DNA of 64,000 bases from positions 4,255,501 to 4,319,500 of the forward strand of contig JBBDHG010000116.1 in assembly GCA_037951165.1 (NCBI GenBank). Reading direction: 5' to 3'. This DNA is from Lophius americanus. Lineage: Eukaryota > Chordata > Actinopteri > Lophiiformes > Lophiidae. Under the pieces are notes generated by a model, which worked only from the letters and a program-made list of their open reading frames with translations, had not been told where the DNA came from and ran no database searches. The position numbers and the translations under genes are program-made. This document shows positions 1-11,144 of this stretch, piece by piece; within the stretch, counting starts at the first letter, position 1; the number at the start of each line of letters is the position of its first letter.

Positions 1-150
1 TGTAGTTGTAGAAATAAAGTGAACTCACGGGTAGAGCTCAGTCTAACAATATCCATCTTTTTATTACCTTTATAATAAACTTAATATTCCACATGCGATT
101 TTAAAAGAGTAATTTATGACGTATTTATAACTTATAATATTAAACTTTGA
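1..150. other. Unassigned AT-rich sequence
   Basis: AT-rich sequence at the window edge. I see no repeat, exon or motif that I recognise. It is probably neurexin intron, because the only exon in the window is on the minus strand far to the right. Confidence 0.4.
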
Positions 151-420
151 CGTCCTCTGGTGTCGGAGTTTGCTGTGATGTTCCCTTGCACGTCTTTCAC
201 TCGTTCACTCACACAAACATTCATACGGTGATGATAGAGGCTGACATGCAAATGCTCTTCAGGAGCGGTAACCGTTCATGCCATCATTCACACACCAATG
301 GAACCGCCATTGGGAGCTTACTCAGGGACACTTCAACATGTGGACTGCAGTGGCCGAGAATCAAACCACCGACTTTCAGATAAGTGGACAACCGCTCTAC
401 CACAAGAGCCGCCGTTGACT
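150..420 (-). mobile_element. tRNA-headed SINE-like repeat
   Basis: On the minus strand the element begins near 415 with a tRNA-like head: an A-box-like GTGGTAGAGCGG and, about 30 bases on, a B-box-like GGTGGTTTGATTC. These are the RNA polymerase III promoter elements of tRNA-derived SINEs. The head is followed by a body with the GTGTGAGTGAACGAGTG pattern typical of common fish SINEs of this type. The B box departs from the GGTTCGANTCC consensus, so this is an old, probably inactive copy. It lies directly beside the hAT remnant. Family identity is from memory of teleost repeats. Confidence 0.6.
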
Positions 421-429
421 GATGGTGTT

Positions 430-2580
430 GTGTTTGGGATACAAGGGTTGGAGGCAGAGATGCATCACTTTGAGAGTCATTTCAGAAAATACCAAAGGGG
501 CTACCGACCAGGCACGTCATTACGCACAGTAAAAGCCAGAGTGTTAAAGGCAGCCCTTGGCAAACAGTAATCTTTTTTTCATCAGGCCCTGAGAAAAAGT
601 TCCAGGGAGCAACGGAAACGTCTCTTGCAGCCGCACATTTTTTGACAGAGATCAAGAAACCATTTTCGGATTGCGATGTTCAGAAAGAAGCAATGACAGT
701 GATCGCAAACATGTTATTGGAAGACGAGAAGAATGGGCCCAAAATCACTCTGGCTTTCTCTAAAGACTAGTTGGAGGAAAGTATGATTGCCAGAAGAGCT
801 TCCGCCAAAGCTGAGAACTTGACAGAGCAGCTGGACCGATATATGAGTACATGCAGGTGGTTAACAGCCAGTGCAGCGACTCAGTGGAAGCCAGCAGTAC
901 GGCTCAGCTGATGGTGTTTGATGTCTTCTCCGTGAAGGAGGAACTCCTGACACATCCAGCCCAGACGATTAGAACAAGGGGAGTTGATACCCACGATGCC
1001 GTGAAGGGATACTTTGTGGAGAAAAAGGTACCTTTGGAAAATAATGGGTCAGTGGCAGCAGCTGGTGCCGTCCGGCCGTCACAGAGGCTTTATTGTTCGA
1101 CTCAAGGGTGACCCTGATTTCCCAATATTTCTACATCACCACTGCATCGATCACTAGACGGCAATCTGTCCAAAAGTAACTGGCTTTGATCACGTTATGA
1201 CTCCCATGGTGAAAATCATTAACAGCATCCGCTCCAAAGCTACACAGCAAGGTCATTCAAGGTTATGCTGGAGCAGCTGTCAGCTGATTACGGTAACCTG
1301 CTAAAATAAACTGAAATCTGATGGCTGACCCTTTTTTTTTGTCACTTTTGGATGGAATCAAAGAGTTCATGGAGTTCAGCGGGAGGACGCCTCGCTGCTT
1401 CAGGTCACTGAGTCGATATTAGACTTTGCATATCCTGCGACCATCACTGGGAATCTGAAACATGGAACTGTGAACTAAAAGGATAAGGTAAGACTGTCAA
1501 TGACATGATAAATTCTAGTAAACGTATTTCAAGGCAAAATGAACATTTTCTCTGTGCAATTACAGAGAAGAAATGTCCGCACTTTCCGTGCCGTGCTGTC
1601 ATTGTTCACTGAAAATGCAATGCTGTCTCAGGCTTTGAACATGAATGCAAAAAAGAACTCTCAACTTTTAAACAGACGTGGGCAAAAGTTTGAAGACATG
1701 GTCTGTGACTATAATAAGCTGGAGACGTGTTTGCATTTCATTTCAAATCCTTTCTTGCAAATGGACATGACCTGTGCAGTTGATATTACGGAATTCAAAG
1801 TAGATGCTGAGGAGGTAGAGATTGAAATTTTCACGTCGTAAAATGACATTTCCTTAGAATCCAACATGTCTCACCAAATCTTTGGTTTTTCTCTGAACCC
1901 ACAAAAATACAAAAACGTATGCACAGCCTCTGTGTGAGTTGACTGTATTTTTGGTTCTAACTATCTAAGTGAACGAGCCATTTCTGATATGACCTTCATG
2001 AAGACCAAACAGAACCCAGTTGCCTTTCAGAAGCACAAATTCTGAAGACTCAATGAGAGTCACAGCGTCAAATTAAGCCCCTGATTACAGCAGACTTGTG
2101 AACAGCGTGTCGTTCCAAGGTTCCCACTAAAACACCTTCAGGTGTTAACGTGTTTGTTTGAAACATATAAAACATAATTTTTACACTTATAAACTGTTAT
2201 TTTTCAAATGCAACAAATGTTAGATTGTCTGACATCATTTTCAAATGACAAATGAATAAGAACGTCACTGTATGATTTTCAAACAGTAAAAAAAGAGATG
2301 AACAGAATAATCATCAAGCATGTATGTTAAAAGATAATTATCTGTGTTTTCCTGTGATAGTTTGGTTAAACATTATCATTAAGACTAATCAATCAACATA
2401 ACCATTGTACTAATACTTTTTTAATTGCATACCAGTCATTGTTTAAAAGGTAAACTGAGCACATTTATTTTACGCATGGACATTATATCAAACCTGTAGC
2501 CTTCCACATCATTCTGTACCCTTCAGGTAGCTCTTGGTCTCAAAAAGGCTGGTGACCCCTGATCTAGACCATCATCCAAT
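430..2580 (+). mobile_element. Remnant hAT DNA transposon (Charlie/GTF2IRD2-ZBED9 type)
   Basis: The block contains a decayed hAT transposase (described separately) followed by about 400 bases of AT-rich sequence. It ends near 2527-2570 with GTAGCTCTTGGTCTC then AAAAAGGCTGGTGACCCCTG, which resembles the terminal region of Charlie-type hAT elements, usually written GTAGCTC...AAAGGTTGGGGACCCCTG. I could not define a matching inverted terminal repeat at the left end, where the SINE at 150-420 abuts. The copy is therefore probably 5' truncated or disrupted and cannot move by itself. Confidence 0.7.
457..2125 (+). pseudogene. Broken hAT transposase, GTF2IRD2/ZBED9-like
   Basis: The product would be a cut-and-paste DNA transposase of the hAT superfamily. 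That fold was also domesticated in vertebrate GTF2IRD2 and ZBED9 (SCAND3). Family-like blocks can be read in order across several frames. They are FESHFRKYQRGY and KAALGKQ (457-570), SSTAQLMVF then GVDTHDAVKGYFVEKKVPLE (851-1050), GFDHVMTPMVKIINSIRSKA (near 1180-1240), and MNIFSVQLQ to YNKLETCLHFISNPF (1539-1760). A C-terminal SPDYSRLVNSVSF lies near 2085. Stops (for example the TAG after TCTAAAGAC near 765) and frameshifts separate the blocks. The longest uninterrupted run, 1539-1841, is 100 codons against roughly 500-600 for an intact enzyme. The reading is confident for the family and for loss of function. It is an insertion in an intron, on the strand opposite to the neurexin exon. Confidence 0.88.
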
Positions 2581-3984
2581 CCAGGAACATATTCCATAGA
2601 AACAGGAAACCTTCCTAACTGCCGCCCTTACCCTCCATAAGAGATATGTAACCTGATGGATAGAGAGTCTCTTCAGACATAGAACAGTGGTTATAGCATA
2701 AGACAATTTCTGTTCGTTAGCTGAGCAGTCTGGCTCTCAACTCCCTGACAGAGGGGGAACTCTGACTATTAACTTCAGCACAGACCCCCACTTGAATCAG
2801 ACAAAATGACACTTGGCACTTGTGGGAGTGAAAATCAACTCAAAAACGTTTAAAAAATACATTTCAACATTCAAAATTGATGTGTACCAATGCATATGAA
2901 GGTATTCTGTCACATATATGTGCCTTGATTTGGTTTCTTTATTTTTTTCTCCTTTTATGTACAATAAGTGTATGTAATGTTTTGTGGGTGTATTTCCTTT
3001 TCACTGCTGTTTTTCTAGTCTACACTCAACTGAATCAAGAGTTTCTCCGCTTCAAGAATCCCAATGTACCTTTGCAAACTGTGCTTGTGCAAATGGCAAA
3101 TAAAAGTCTTTGAAACGTTGCCTGAGGATGCAGTGGCCATGTGTGATTTAGGGAAATTAGCCACGACGCTGACCTAAAATAAAACATCTGTCTTATTTGA
3201 GAGACTAGAGAGATAAGGTGTGTTTCTGCTCGCCCCAACTGTTTATGAAGGTATGTTCATAGTCTGAACACGACTCCTGAAATATGTTGATATGACTGAG
3301 TCAGAGATGCCGCACACCTCACTTATCCATTATTTCAGGTCAGGAAGACGAGAGCAGCTCCAGCCTGCCCTCGAATCTCTCAGTGGTTATCATCATGATG
3401 CAAAACAAGCCTCCACTGTTGTTGGAGTAAAACCGGCAGATGAACGCCCCTTTAGCCCTTTTGTCTCTGCTCTATGGGGAGAGCTCTGCAGCGCTGTAAC
3501 GAAGAGGCAGGGCACTGACTCAGCACAATCAGAGAGAACTTCATTTACATGGAAGGCGTTTAGTTAAAGCTCAAATTCAGAATGGCTCATGAGATGGGAT
3601 GGTTCTTTAGTTACGGAGACTGCCGGGGCGAAGGGTTTCGGCCCTAATATCCTCTAATGCAACATCAGCATTTCAGTCGCACCAAAGGGCAAAAATATAT
3701 ATTACATAGACATAATTGAATGTGCTTTTCTGCTAGTACAAAACTGATGGTTTGGATCGGATCACAGTTTATGAGTAACAGGGCAGATAGTGTGTCCGAA
3801 AGAAGAAACTCGATCCTTTCATCTTTGGCTATTTAAGGGAGTAAAAACGTCATAATGAAATAGTAAAACGTTTCGAGATTCTATTAGTGCGTTAGGTAAA
3901 CGGAACATTGTTTTGTGTGTTAAATTCAACATAACTATGTTTAGATGACGGAACATCATCACGTCCATGAAAAGGCGGGGTTAT
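2581..3984. other. Non-coding stretch without recognised elements
   Basis: About 1.4 kb of unique-looking sequence. Short open frames are present at 2877-3113, 3035-3238 (minus) and 3292-3567 but resemble no family I know. They lack splice-site context on the neurexin strand. No microsatellite or repeat signature was recognised. Confidence 0.4.
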
Positions 3985-4560
3985 AATGGAATCCAAATCG
4001 CCGCCGCATCTGATGCGTCCGCCGCGGATCCTTCGTATGCACGATAACGCAAAAACGATTTCAAGAATTATTCTCAAATTTCAAACCCTCGTAGGCCTTA
4101 GAGGGAGGAAGAACTGGATTTATTTTGGGAAAAATAGGTTGTATATTTCCTACACTAAGAGGAACTTTATCTCAAAAATGTTTTTGTTTTGATTCAGTCC
4201 AAATTTGTTGCATATGAATCAACTTGAGATTAAATCATGTCAACATTGTGTTTTACCTATAAAACTTAATGTTTAATGCACAAGAGGGAGCTTTTTTACT
4301 AAAAACAGTTTCTCTGACATAATTTATTAATATGAATTGACTCAAGGAGCTCTGCCTCGTAAATATCAGACTTAACGGTAGTAGTTCATATTTTACTCAC
4401 TAGGGGGAGCTTTATCTCCAAACCTTTTCTGGCCATGATTTCTGATGCTCACAGTTTTCAGGCATATGAATCAACTCGAGGAGGTAAATCTTGTATTAAT
4501 CATATTTTACTCCCATAGTTCATATTTTACTCACTAGGATGAGCTTTTCTTCTGCGACAG
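3985..4560 (+). repeat. Modular dispersed repeat, copy 1
   Basis: This is the first of five copies of a repeat family I cannot name. It starts with a GC-rich segment, ATCGCCGCCGCATCTGATGC. It then has GAGGAAGAACTGGATT and a series of modules about 120-130 bases long. Each module has a block like TTCATATTTTACTCACTAG followed by GGGGGAGCTTTATCT, then a block like CATATGAATCAACTCGAGG. Module starts fall near 4156, 4283, 4400 and 4534. The 23-mer at 4382-4404 recurs exactly at 4516-4538 and again at 7112-7134. No coding potential is seen. Confidence 0.75.
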
Positions 4561-5164
4561 GAATGTTTTATTGCTTAGAGAGTCAGTGTAAATTAAACAA
4601 ATATAAGGTAATCTTAATAGCACTTGTATTTAATATGATGGTCACCCTAGTGTGTGGCGTTTACTTTCAAGCTCAAAGTTGGAAAGGCTGCTGGTTTACA
4701 AATGAAGGATTTGTCTTTCTTCTTCTGTCTCTCCATCCTGGAATCTTTTTTCCAAAAAACAATCAATCAAAGCAATTAAGAAGACATCACTTAAATGCCT
4801 GTGTGTTGTAATAAAGCTTATTAACGATGCTCACATTTCGTCATCCAATAATGACAAGCCAGGTGTTTGTAGCCAGAGGGACACTGCTGATCACGGATTG
4901 ACTGACGGGGTTGAATTCTGAGGGAGGCAAATTTCTGCGATGTACATAAAGTGGGCATGGGTAAAGAGAGATAATCTGACGACAGCTGCCCAAAAATTAG
5001 AACGTCTTTTTGAGACCTGACATTGGCCTCGACAGTCTATCCCCAACTGTCGGCCTTAGCGACCAGACCAGCAATATTACTTTGACATATTCAGGGATAG
5101 AATTACATGTTATGCAAAACTATATCACCCAGCAGTCCCCAGTTACAGAGAGAGGGACGCCAGA
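4561..5164. other. Non-coding stretch
   Basis: About 600 bases between two repeats. An open frame at 4539-4811 has a hydrophobic run but no family resemblance, and it begins inside the modular repeat. I regard it as chance. Nothing else was recognised. Confidence 0.4.
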
Positions 5165-5640
5165 ATTAAGATCATATAATAATAATAATAGAAATGATAA
5201 TAATAATAATAAAACCCACTTGTACAAAGCTCTAAAGTGCTTTTCATTAGTAGATACCAGCAATGTCAGAAAACAATCACAAATAACAAGAACCAATAGA
5301 GACCAACAGGGAGATGATTACTGGAAAAGTCTGATAGTGCTACTGCGAAGGGCCCTGACTGAGAAAGTCACCTTTAGTCCTGAGGTGGGACTCAGGACCA
5401 CCCAACCGAGCTCTGACTGAAGATCTGAGACGGCACCCAGGCTCATATTGGTGGAGCAGTTCAGTGATGCAGCTGGGAGCTAATCCATTAAGGGTTTCAA
5501 AAGTAACCAGTAAGATCTTGAAACTGATGGTAAAACTATTTGGTAACCAGCGAAGAGAGGCTTAAATAGGGCTAATGTGGTCTTGTGTTCTAGTGTTTGT
5601 TAGAAACCGAGCTGCTCCAAACTGATCAAACTGGAGATAT
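5165..5640 (-). mobile_element. L2-type LINE, 3' end (ORF2 C-terminus and tail)
   Basis: Reading the minus strand from 5640 down gives the C-terminal part of an L2/Maui-like non-LTR retrotransposon protein: GAARFLTNTRTQDHISPI, a stop, ASLRWLP, FKILLVTFETLNGLAPS, ELLHQYEPGCRLRSS. This follows the usual order ARLLT...HITPIL..LHWLPV...FKALNGLAPSY..ELL. It is followed by KGDFLSQGP and a tail containing CACTTTAGAGCTTTGTACAAGTGGG. The tail ends in an ATT-type microsatellite at 5177-5212, as these elements typically do. The internal stop shows it is dead. It is 5' truncated. Confidence 0.85.
5177..5212. repeat. (AAT)n microsatellite at LINE tail
   Basis: AATAATAATAATA, a short interruption, then AATAATAATAATAA. 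It sits at the 3' terminus of the minus-strand L2 fragment and is probably the element's own terminal repeat. Confidence 0.85.
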
Positions 5641-5946
5641 GAAAGTTCTCTTTGGCTTAACCCTGAATAAAAATACTCAAGTAAGATTTAGTTATCTAGA
5701 CTAGATGAAAAGAAGGCATGGACTAAACTTTTTAAACAGGGACAGAATAGCCCCAGGCTCCCTTCAGTGAAATATTTTTAGTTTTTTAGGATACAATGCT
5801 GGTACATTCTTAAATAACCACCCAAAGAGGAATAAGCTGGTTTCTGAATAGCTGAATATCACGTGTTAAGTTCGAGCAAATCTCTATCTACATCAATATC
5901 TTTATTTCTACATATGTAGATACAGTATATATACACACACATCCAA
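5641..5946. other. Non-coding AT-rich stretch
   Basis: AT-rich sequence between the L2 fragment and the microsatellite cluster. Nothing recognised. Confidence 0.4.

Positions 5947-5994
<48 letters not shown>
5947..5994. repeat. Compound (AC)n(AT)n microsatellite
   Basis: Roughly nine AC units run directly into about fifteen AT units. Compound CA/TA arrays of this kind are common in fish introns. Confidence 0.95.
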
Positions 5995-6000
<6 letters not shown>

Positions 6001-6079
6001 TTATCATAGTTTCTCCAAATATAAATAGACAGAAATTACTTTCTATATGGTAAAGCATTCCTTCATAATCACTATTTTA

Positions 6080-6117
6080 AACACACACACATAAACACAC
6101 ACACTCACATACACACA
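6080..6117. repeat. Interrupted (AC)n microsatellite
   Basis: A run of AC units with several single-base interruptions (ATAAAC, ACTC, ATAC). Confidence 0.85.
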
Positions 6118-6286
6118 TTATCAACAACAATGTTCCATGACCTCAATTACCAGAATCTAATGGTCCTGGAGCGAGCGCTGAAGAGTCCAGAGCCAGAAGC
6201 TTCCGTTTTGGCTGTGAGTGAGGACGGGACCAAATCGTGGCAGACATAGCCAAAGAGAATGATGAGAAAATATGTGCCAGGAACAA

Positions 6287-6340
6287 GAGGAGGTGGCGGC
6301 GGCGGCGGAGGTGGCGGCAGCGGCGGCGGTTGGGGCTGCG
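6287..6340. repeat. (GGC/GGT)n trinucleotide repeat
   Basis: A GC-rich block of imperfect GGCGGC units in an AT-rich setting. All three minus-strand frames are open across it and give low-complexity Pro, Ala or Arg-rich peptides. That is what a trinucleotide repeat does and is not evidence of a gene. Confidence 0.85.
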
Positions 6341-6399
6341 CATGAAGCAGCAGCGGTGCCAGACCACACAATCACAGGAACGGACTTGACAGATTAAGA

Positions 6400-6929
6400 G
6401 CACGCAGATAAAGGTTTAACCAGAGTTGAATAATACACATTAGAATATTTATATTTGACCACCAATGGTAAAATACATTTCCAACACGCATTACAGTTGG
6501 AACTCTGGGAAATTAGAAATTAAACATGGCCGTTGTTTGCGTTATAGTATTTATTTATTTTTTTGTTGTGTTGAAAGAACTCAATAGTTAGAATCTTTAA
6601 CATTAAAACAAGGAAGATTAATTGTAATGTAACACTAAAAGGTTTTGGGATTGTATAATTGTGTTTGGTAAACTCAACGTAATTGTCAAGAAAAAATTCA
6701 GTATAACTGCTTTTTGTATAAGCAACATATTTGCATTCAGTAAATAAAACATGGATGTTATTTGCATTATATATTACTTTTATTTTGAAAGAACCAGATA
6801 GTTGCATGTCGGACAATTGAAATAAGACAGTTTCTTGGTATCAACATAACAGTTAAGGGTTTTGAGACAACATAAGTATATTTAGTAAATGAAATATCAG
6901 GTTATTAATTACATCCAACATAACTTTAG
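6400..6929. repeat. AT-rich block with repeated TAAAnATGGATGTT motifs
   Basis: AT-rich sequence in which a motif recurs with variation: TTAAACATGGCCGTTGTTTGCGTTATA near 6521 and TAAAACATGGATGTTATTTGCATTATA near 6744. A related AT-rich block with TTAAACGTGGATGTTGTTGAG occurs near 15135. It looks like an old dispersed AT-rich repeat or MITE, but I could not define its ends. Confidence 0.4.
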
Positions 6930-7360
6930 GACGTATGCGTGCGTCTGGGGATCCTACATACTGCATGTATGTATTTTTATTTCCAAGTATGGTATGTTCC
7001 CAACACTAGGGGGAGCTTTATTCCAAAAGTTTGTTTCTGATTGACTGCAAATCTGGTGCCTATGAATAGACTAGGGGAGATCTACCTTGTATAAATTGTG
7101 TTTAACTTTTTTAGTTCATATTTTACTCACTAGGAAGAGCTTTTTACAAAAAACTGTTTTTTGCCCATATTTCAAGGATAATTAAAAAAAAAAAACTTTT
7201 AACCTACATAAACCTTAGTGTGTGAGAGAACTGCATTGATTTTGGGAAAGCGCTGTTGAATATTTTCCAACTCTAGGAACTCTGAAAGTCTTCGTGCCAT
7301 AATTTCTTAACCACTGGTCCCATTTAGTTTGAATTTGGTTCATATGAATCGATTCAAGCA
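6930..7360 (+). repeat. Modular dispersed repeat, copy 2
   Basis: Same family as copy 1. It contains ACACTAGGGGGAGCTTTATT near 7003, TAGTTCATATTTTACTCACTAGG at 7112-7134, TGCATTGATTTTGGGAAAG near 7231, and TTTGGTTCATATGAATCGATTCAAG at the end. The last block is the reverse complement of a segment in copy 4 (near 40770-40795), which ties the copies together. Confidence 0.75.
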
Positions 7361-8179
7361 CAACAATTATATCCGGTCCTCGAGACAATATCTGATTTTT
7401 TAAAAAACTGACGCGTTGCTATACAGCCCAAACAAGACGGAAACCACATATCCCAGAATGCACTGCAATAGCCAGTATATCAATCAAGCCAGCGCTTCTC
7501 CCAGCGATGTCAGAAATAAGGGTTTATCCAGTCACTCTAAAAAATGTAAGGCTAATCCAAGAACTTGATGACTTAAAAAGTTTAAAACAAAAAAAGGTTA
7601 ACGATAAATAATAAACATACAAGTAAGTCCACCCGTGTATTAGTATATAGAATGCACTATATAATTAACGTGCGTGCGTTCACATTCTTTAGCAGATCAA
7701 CATTAAAAAGTGAGTGTCAGTGTATTACAAAGAAGGAAACACATGAAGTTGCTTACAGTTAATTTGAATTGCGCCTGTAGGCTATCGATAAACATTATGG
7801 TTTTCTGAGGAGCAGCTGCCTCTGACTGCAGGAACAGATTCGAGGTGCGTCAGTCCAGTTTCAGTTTTTTTTTTTTACATTAGAAAGAAATGGCTAAATC
7901 AACACAGACATTTACAAAGGCTCATTTAAGGTTCCTTTTGCTGATATGGTCAATCAAAAAATAACCCATTTTAGATGTAATATGTAACTTGAAAAATGTA
8001 GTTTTCTGGCTGTAATCTATACCTGAGATTAAAAACTTCTCATTGGAAATTATTCTGTGAAACTATTCTGATAGAGAGGGAGTAATAAAACTTTGTCATG
8101 CGGATAGATTTTGATTTTCTACTCCTTTGGTGTGAATTCTATAAAATAAGTATATAAAAGAAGAATAAAATTCTCAGAA
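7361..8179. other. Non-coding stretch with a possible MITE end
   Basis: AT-rich sequence. CACTCTAAAAAATGTAAGG at about 7535 resembles CACTAAAAAATGTATGTG at about 56731. Both may be termini of an AT-rich MITE family. Nothing else was recognised. Confidence 0.35.
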
Positions 8180-8260
8180 TACCCACATAGACCTTAGTTT
8201 GAGGGAGAGCTGGATTGATTTTGAGGAAGACTGGTTGTATATTCCATAATTCTTACTACA
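8180..8260 (+). repeat. Modular dispersed repeat, copy 3 (fragment)
   Basis: A short piece of the family: ACCCACATAGACCTTAGTTT, then GAGAGCTGGATTGATTTTGAGG, then TTGTATATTCC. It parallels 7197-7275 of copy 2. The (ATT)n run just after it interrupts the similarity. Confidence 0.65.
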
Positions 8261-8282
8261 TAACACCACCTAGATTAAATGT

Positions 8283-8304
8283 AATATTATTATTATTATT
8301 ATTA
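8283..8304. repeat. (ATT)n microsatellite
   Basis: About seven uninterrupted ATT units. Confidence 0.9.
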
Positions 8305-10256
8305 CTTTGGTTAACTACGACAAACACAACTGGGGGTGATTGCCCAAACAACGACGGGGATTGGGGACTTCTTCTGGGATATATCGCGGGCTATGTACAG
8401 ATGAATGTCTATATATATATATACATACATATGAACGAAAACTAGCAGGTTATTTAGCCCCGATCTACAAAATTGTAAACTGCGCATTTTCAGAGTAACC
8501 AGAGGAGGATGTTGGTGCATTGGTGGTTTCAAAATGTTGGCATAGACATCAGAGGCGTACATCCGACTATGATTACTTAATCCATAGAGTGAACATTAGG
8601 AAAGTCCATAACAACAATTTCCCAGCAGGCCGTGGTTATAAATGTGCATTGTAAGCATTCCTGGTAGCAATAAAAGACCAACTTCTACATACAGCTGGCT
8701 AAAAGTCAAGATTTAGCTCACGCGGATTTTTCTTTTTTCTATAAGCACGTGGCCCGCCGTGCGTGTAGTTGTCAGCGCAAACAAAAACAGAGAGATATGC
8801 ACATGCATACATATGCAGGGATGAGTGCGCCCAAGGGAGTAGTCCTCCGGACAGCTCTTATTAAAGCATGTGTTATATTCGAGGTGGCAGCGATGAAGTC
8901 CCAGCCCAGGGCTCATTTATTTAAGAGTGGAAATAATGAATTCTTTGTGGCATCTCACCTCCCCATCACTATTAATCTGGCTTTTTGCAGGTGTCTGCAC
9001 CGCAGCCCAGACCACCCGGGCCATCAGACTCGCACCGCACACGCTCTTAGGCTTTAACAAACAACAGCTCTGCAGCCTCAATCTAGATGATGCTAATAGT
9101 GTAGGTTTTTTTTTATTGTTTTTATTTACAGTCAAGTCTCGAGCTTTGGAAAAATGTCATGCATGTCGTCAAATTACAGTAACCAAAGTGAGGGCCCTGG
9201 TGCCAGACCCACAAAAACTGTGTAGACCAACATGAACTTAGTGCTATTTCGACAAAATTTGATGCAGTAGCAATGAGTTAAGAGTTTCTGAGTAAATCCA
9301 ATGATAGTTTTGCTACATTGTTTTATTGTCATATAATGAGGTTGTAGCCGTTTAAAAAAAGTTAGTGACACTGAAAATGATTCTGGGTCTTACCTGTCTA
9401 TAGACGCCAATGTTATGTAACTACAGCTGATAGTTGAGGAGTCATTTTAAGTTTATTTTGGGCATGTACTTCAGGTAACGTGTAACTTAATTTACACTTC
9501 GAGCAGATATTAACACATGAGAGTACATGCAGTTGGTTATGTAGACTGTCATGTCGGCGCCTTTGGAGCACCATCATTTTTATTTTCACCATGTACGATT
9601 CACCACCGCCGGGCCATGAACTAATTTGTGTCGACAAAGACCGAAATTACCCTCCATTGAACGTCAGGGATTAACTGCAGGCCAATTACAGAGTTGGCTG
9701 GAAGCAGTCAAACTGGAACAAATACACCTCAGGGTCCAAGTTTCTGTGAACCTGCTTTACGTTTACCGTCTCCTGAGAAGACGGAGTTAGAAAAGAAAAA
9801 AAGAGACATCAAAGTGAGGAGGAAGGAATAAGGGAAAGATTCAAGGAATTAAGCTTCCTCAGAATCTTCTTGAAGGACCCAAAAGGAGAAACTTGATGGT
9901 ATGTATTCAGCGTCCCGGCCTGAAAGCTGCTGAATATCTTTGCATCCAGTGAATCTTTTCACTTGAATCTAAATTTGCATAAAAACAAGATGTAAGTAAC
10001 ATGAACAGTCTGTCCTTGCACAAAAGACTTTGCACCACAACCTACTTCTTTGTAGCTAACGTCCTGTCCGCTCCACTGCCCTTCAAAAGGCAGTATTTCC
10101 GCTTTTTTTTAACCCAATCAAAAAAAAAAGTGCTCCTCTGTCTGAGGATTGTTCTGCTGCTGCATTTTCCAGACACAATTGATGCTTAAACTTGGTGAAA
10201 GAAAAACACAGAAAGCAGTTTTTTCTGCGTTGAGCCTTTTTTCAGATACTTTTATT
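8305..10256. other. Non-coding stretch, no recognised element
   Basis: About 2 kb. A plus-strand segment near 8950-9060 has a pyrimidine run ending in TTTTTGCAG followed by a GC-richer open frame. The peptide resembles nothing I know and lies on the strand opposite the neurexin exon, so I do not call an exon. The rest shows nothing recognisable. Confidence 0.4.
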
Positions 10257-10271
10257 TGGGTTAGGGTTAGG
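10257..10271 (+). repeat. Short telomere-like motif
   Basis: TGGGTTAGGGTTAGG, just over two units of the vertebrate telomere repeat TTAGGG. At this length chance is possible. Confidence 0.5.
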
Positions 10272-11054
10272 CTTTCTACCGCAGTCCTCGTGTCTATGAC
10301 GAAGGTTCATTTGTGAAATGAACCAAAAGGAGAACTGACGGCCATAAAGCAGGAAACCTCAGTTTGATGAATAGAAAGCTACTAGCTACAGTCAGGTGTA
10401 CCACCTTAAATTGTTGAACTGAATGACCGATTTCAACTTATCAAATAAATAATAATTTATTCAATTAATAATTTTAAGTGAAAAACATTTCGTCTGTACT
10501 TGGACATGAGGACAAAGGACTGATAGAGAGTTTCAAGTTGCTTTAGGTTTTCGTGCAGCTTCCCCACTTGAAAAGCCGCTAATTAACCACTCAGGATTTA
10601 GGCTGGGTTTCACAATGAGTAGTCCAATTATCCTTTTCCAATTATTCTATTTGACTTAAGTTGAAGGACATTAGGCATTAGGTGAAAAACCTTTAACAAA
10701 TGAATCAAGGAGAATGTTTTAAACTCAAACACAATAGAGTACATTCTTCTGATTCTCATGTACATAACACACGTTCCACAAATGAACAGTATCCCTGGCA
10801 AAACCACTTTCTCTTTAGATTCAGCTTATTAGAGGAAATACAAAGCGATATTTATGCACAAAGATTACGTTTCTTTTATCAGGAAAGGTATCTTTACAAT
10901 TACATATTTTCATATTACTTTAGCATTAACGATTTATAAGGCTTCTTTTTTTACCACAGTTCCACATAAATACCAAATTTAGTAATAATATCTATGAGTT
11001 ATATTTTCTTAAATTTGATCAATACTAAATATAGATGTGTATACTCATAACTAT

Positions 11055-11058
<4 letters not shown>
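10272..11058. other. Non-coding AT-rich stretch
   Basis: AT-rich sequence without a recognised element. Confidence 0.4.
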
Positions 11059-11113
<55 letters not shown>

Positions 11114-11144
11114 CACAAACACACACACACACACACACACACAC
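11059..11144. repeat. (AC)n microsatellite, about 86 bp
   Basis: A long CA array with two single interruptions (ACGC and ACAAAC). It is the longest CA array in the window. It produces a spurious Cys/Val-rich open frame on the minus strand. Confidence 0.97.

Noticed and set aside
360..420. Possible tRNA gene on minus
   Set aside because: A- and B-box-like sequences are present, but no proper cloverleaf was apparent and the sequence continues into a SINE body.
6143..6403. Three overlapping minus-strand frames, Pro-, Ala- or Arg-rich
   Set aside because: They are translations of a GGC/GGT trinucleotide repeat in each frame.
8950..9060. Possible plus-strand exon after TTTTTGCAG
   Set aside because: The peptide resembles no known family, it is on the strand opposite neurexin, and there are no partner exons nearby.
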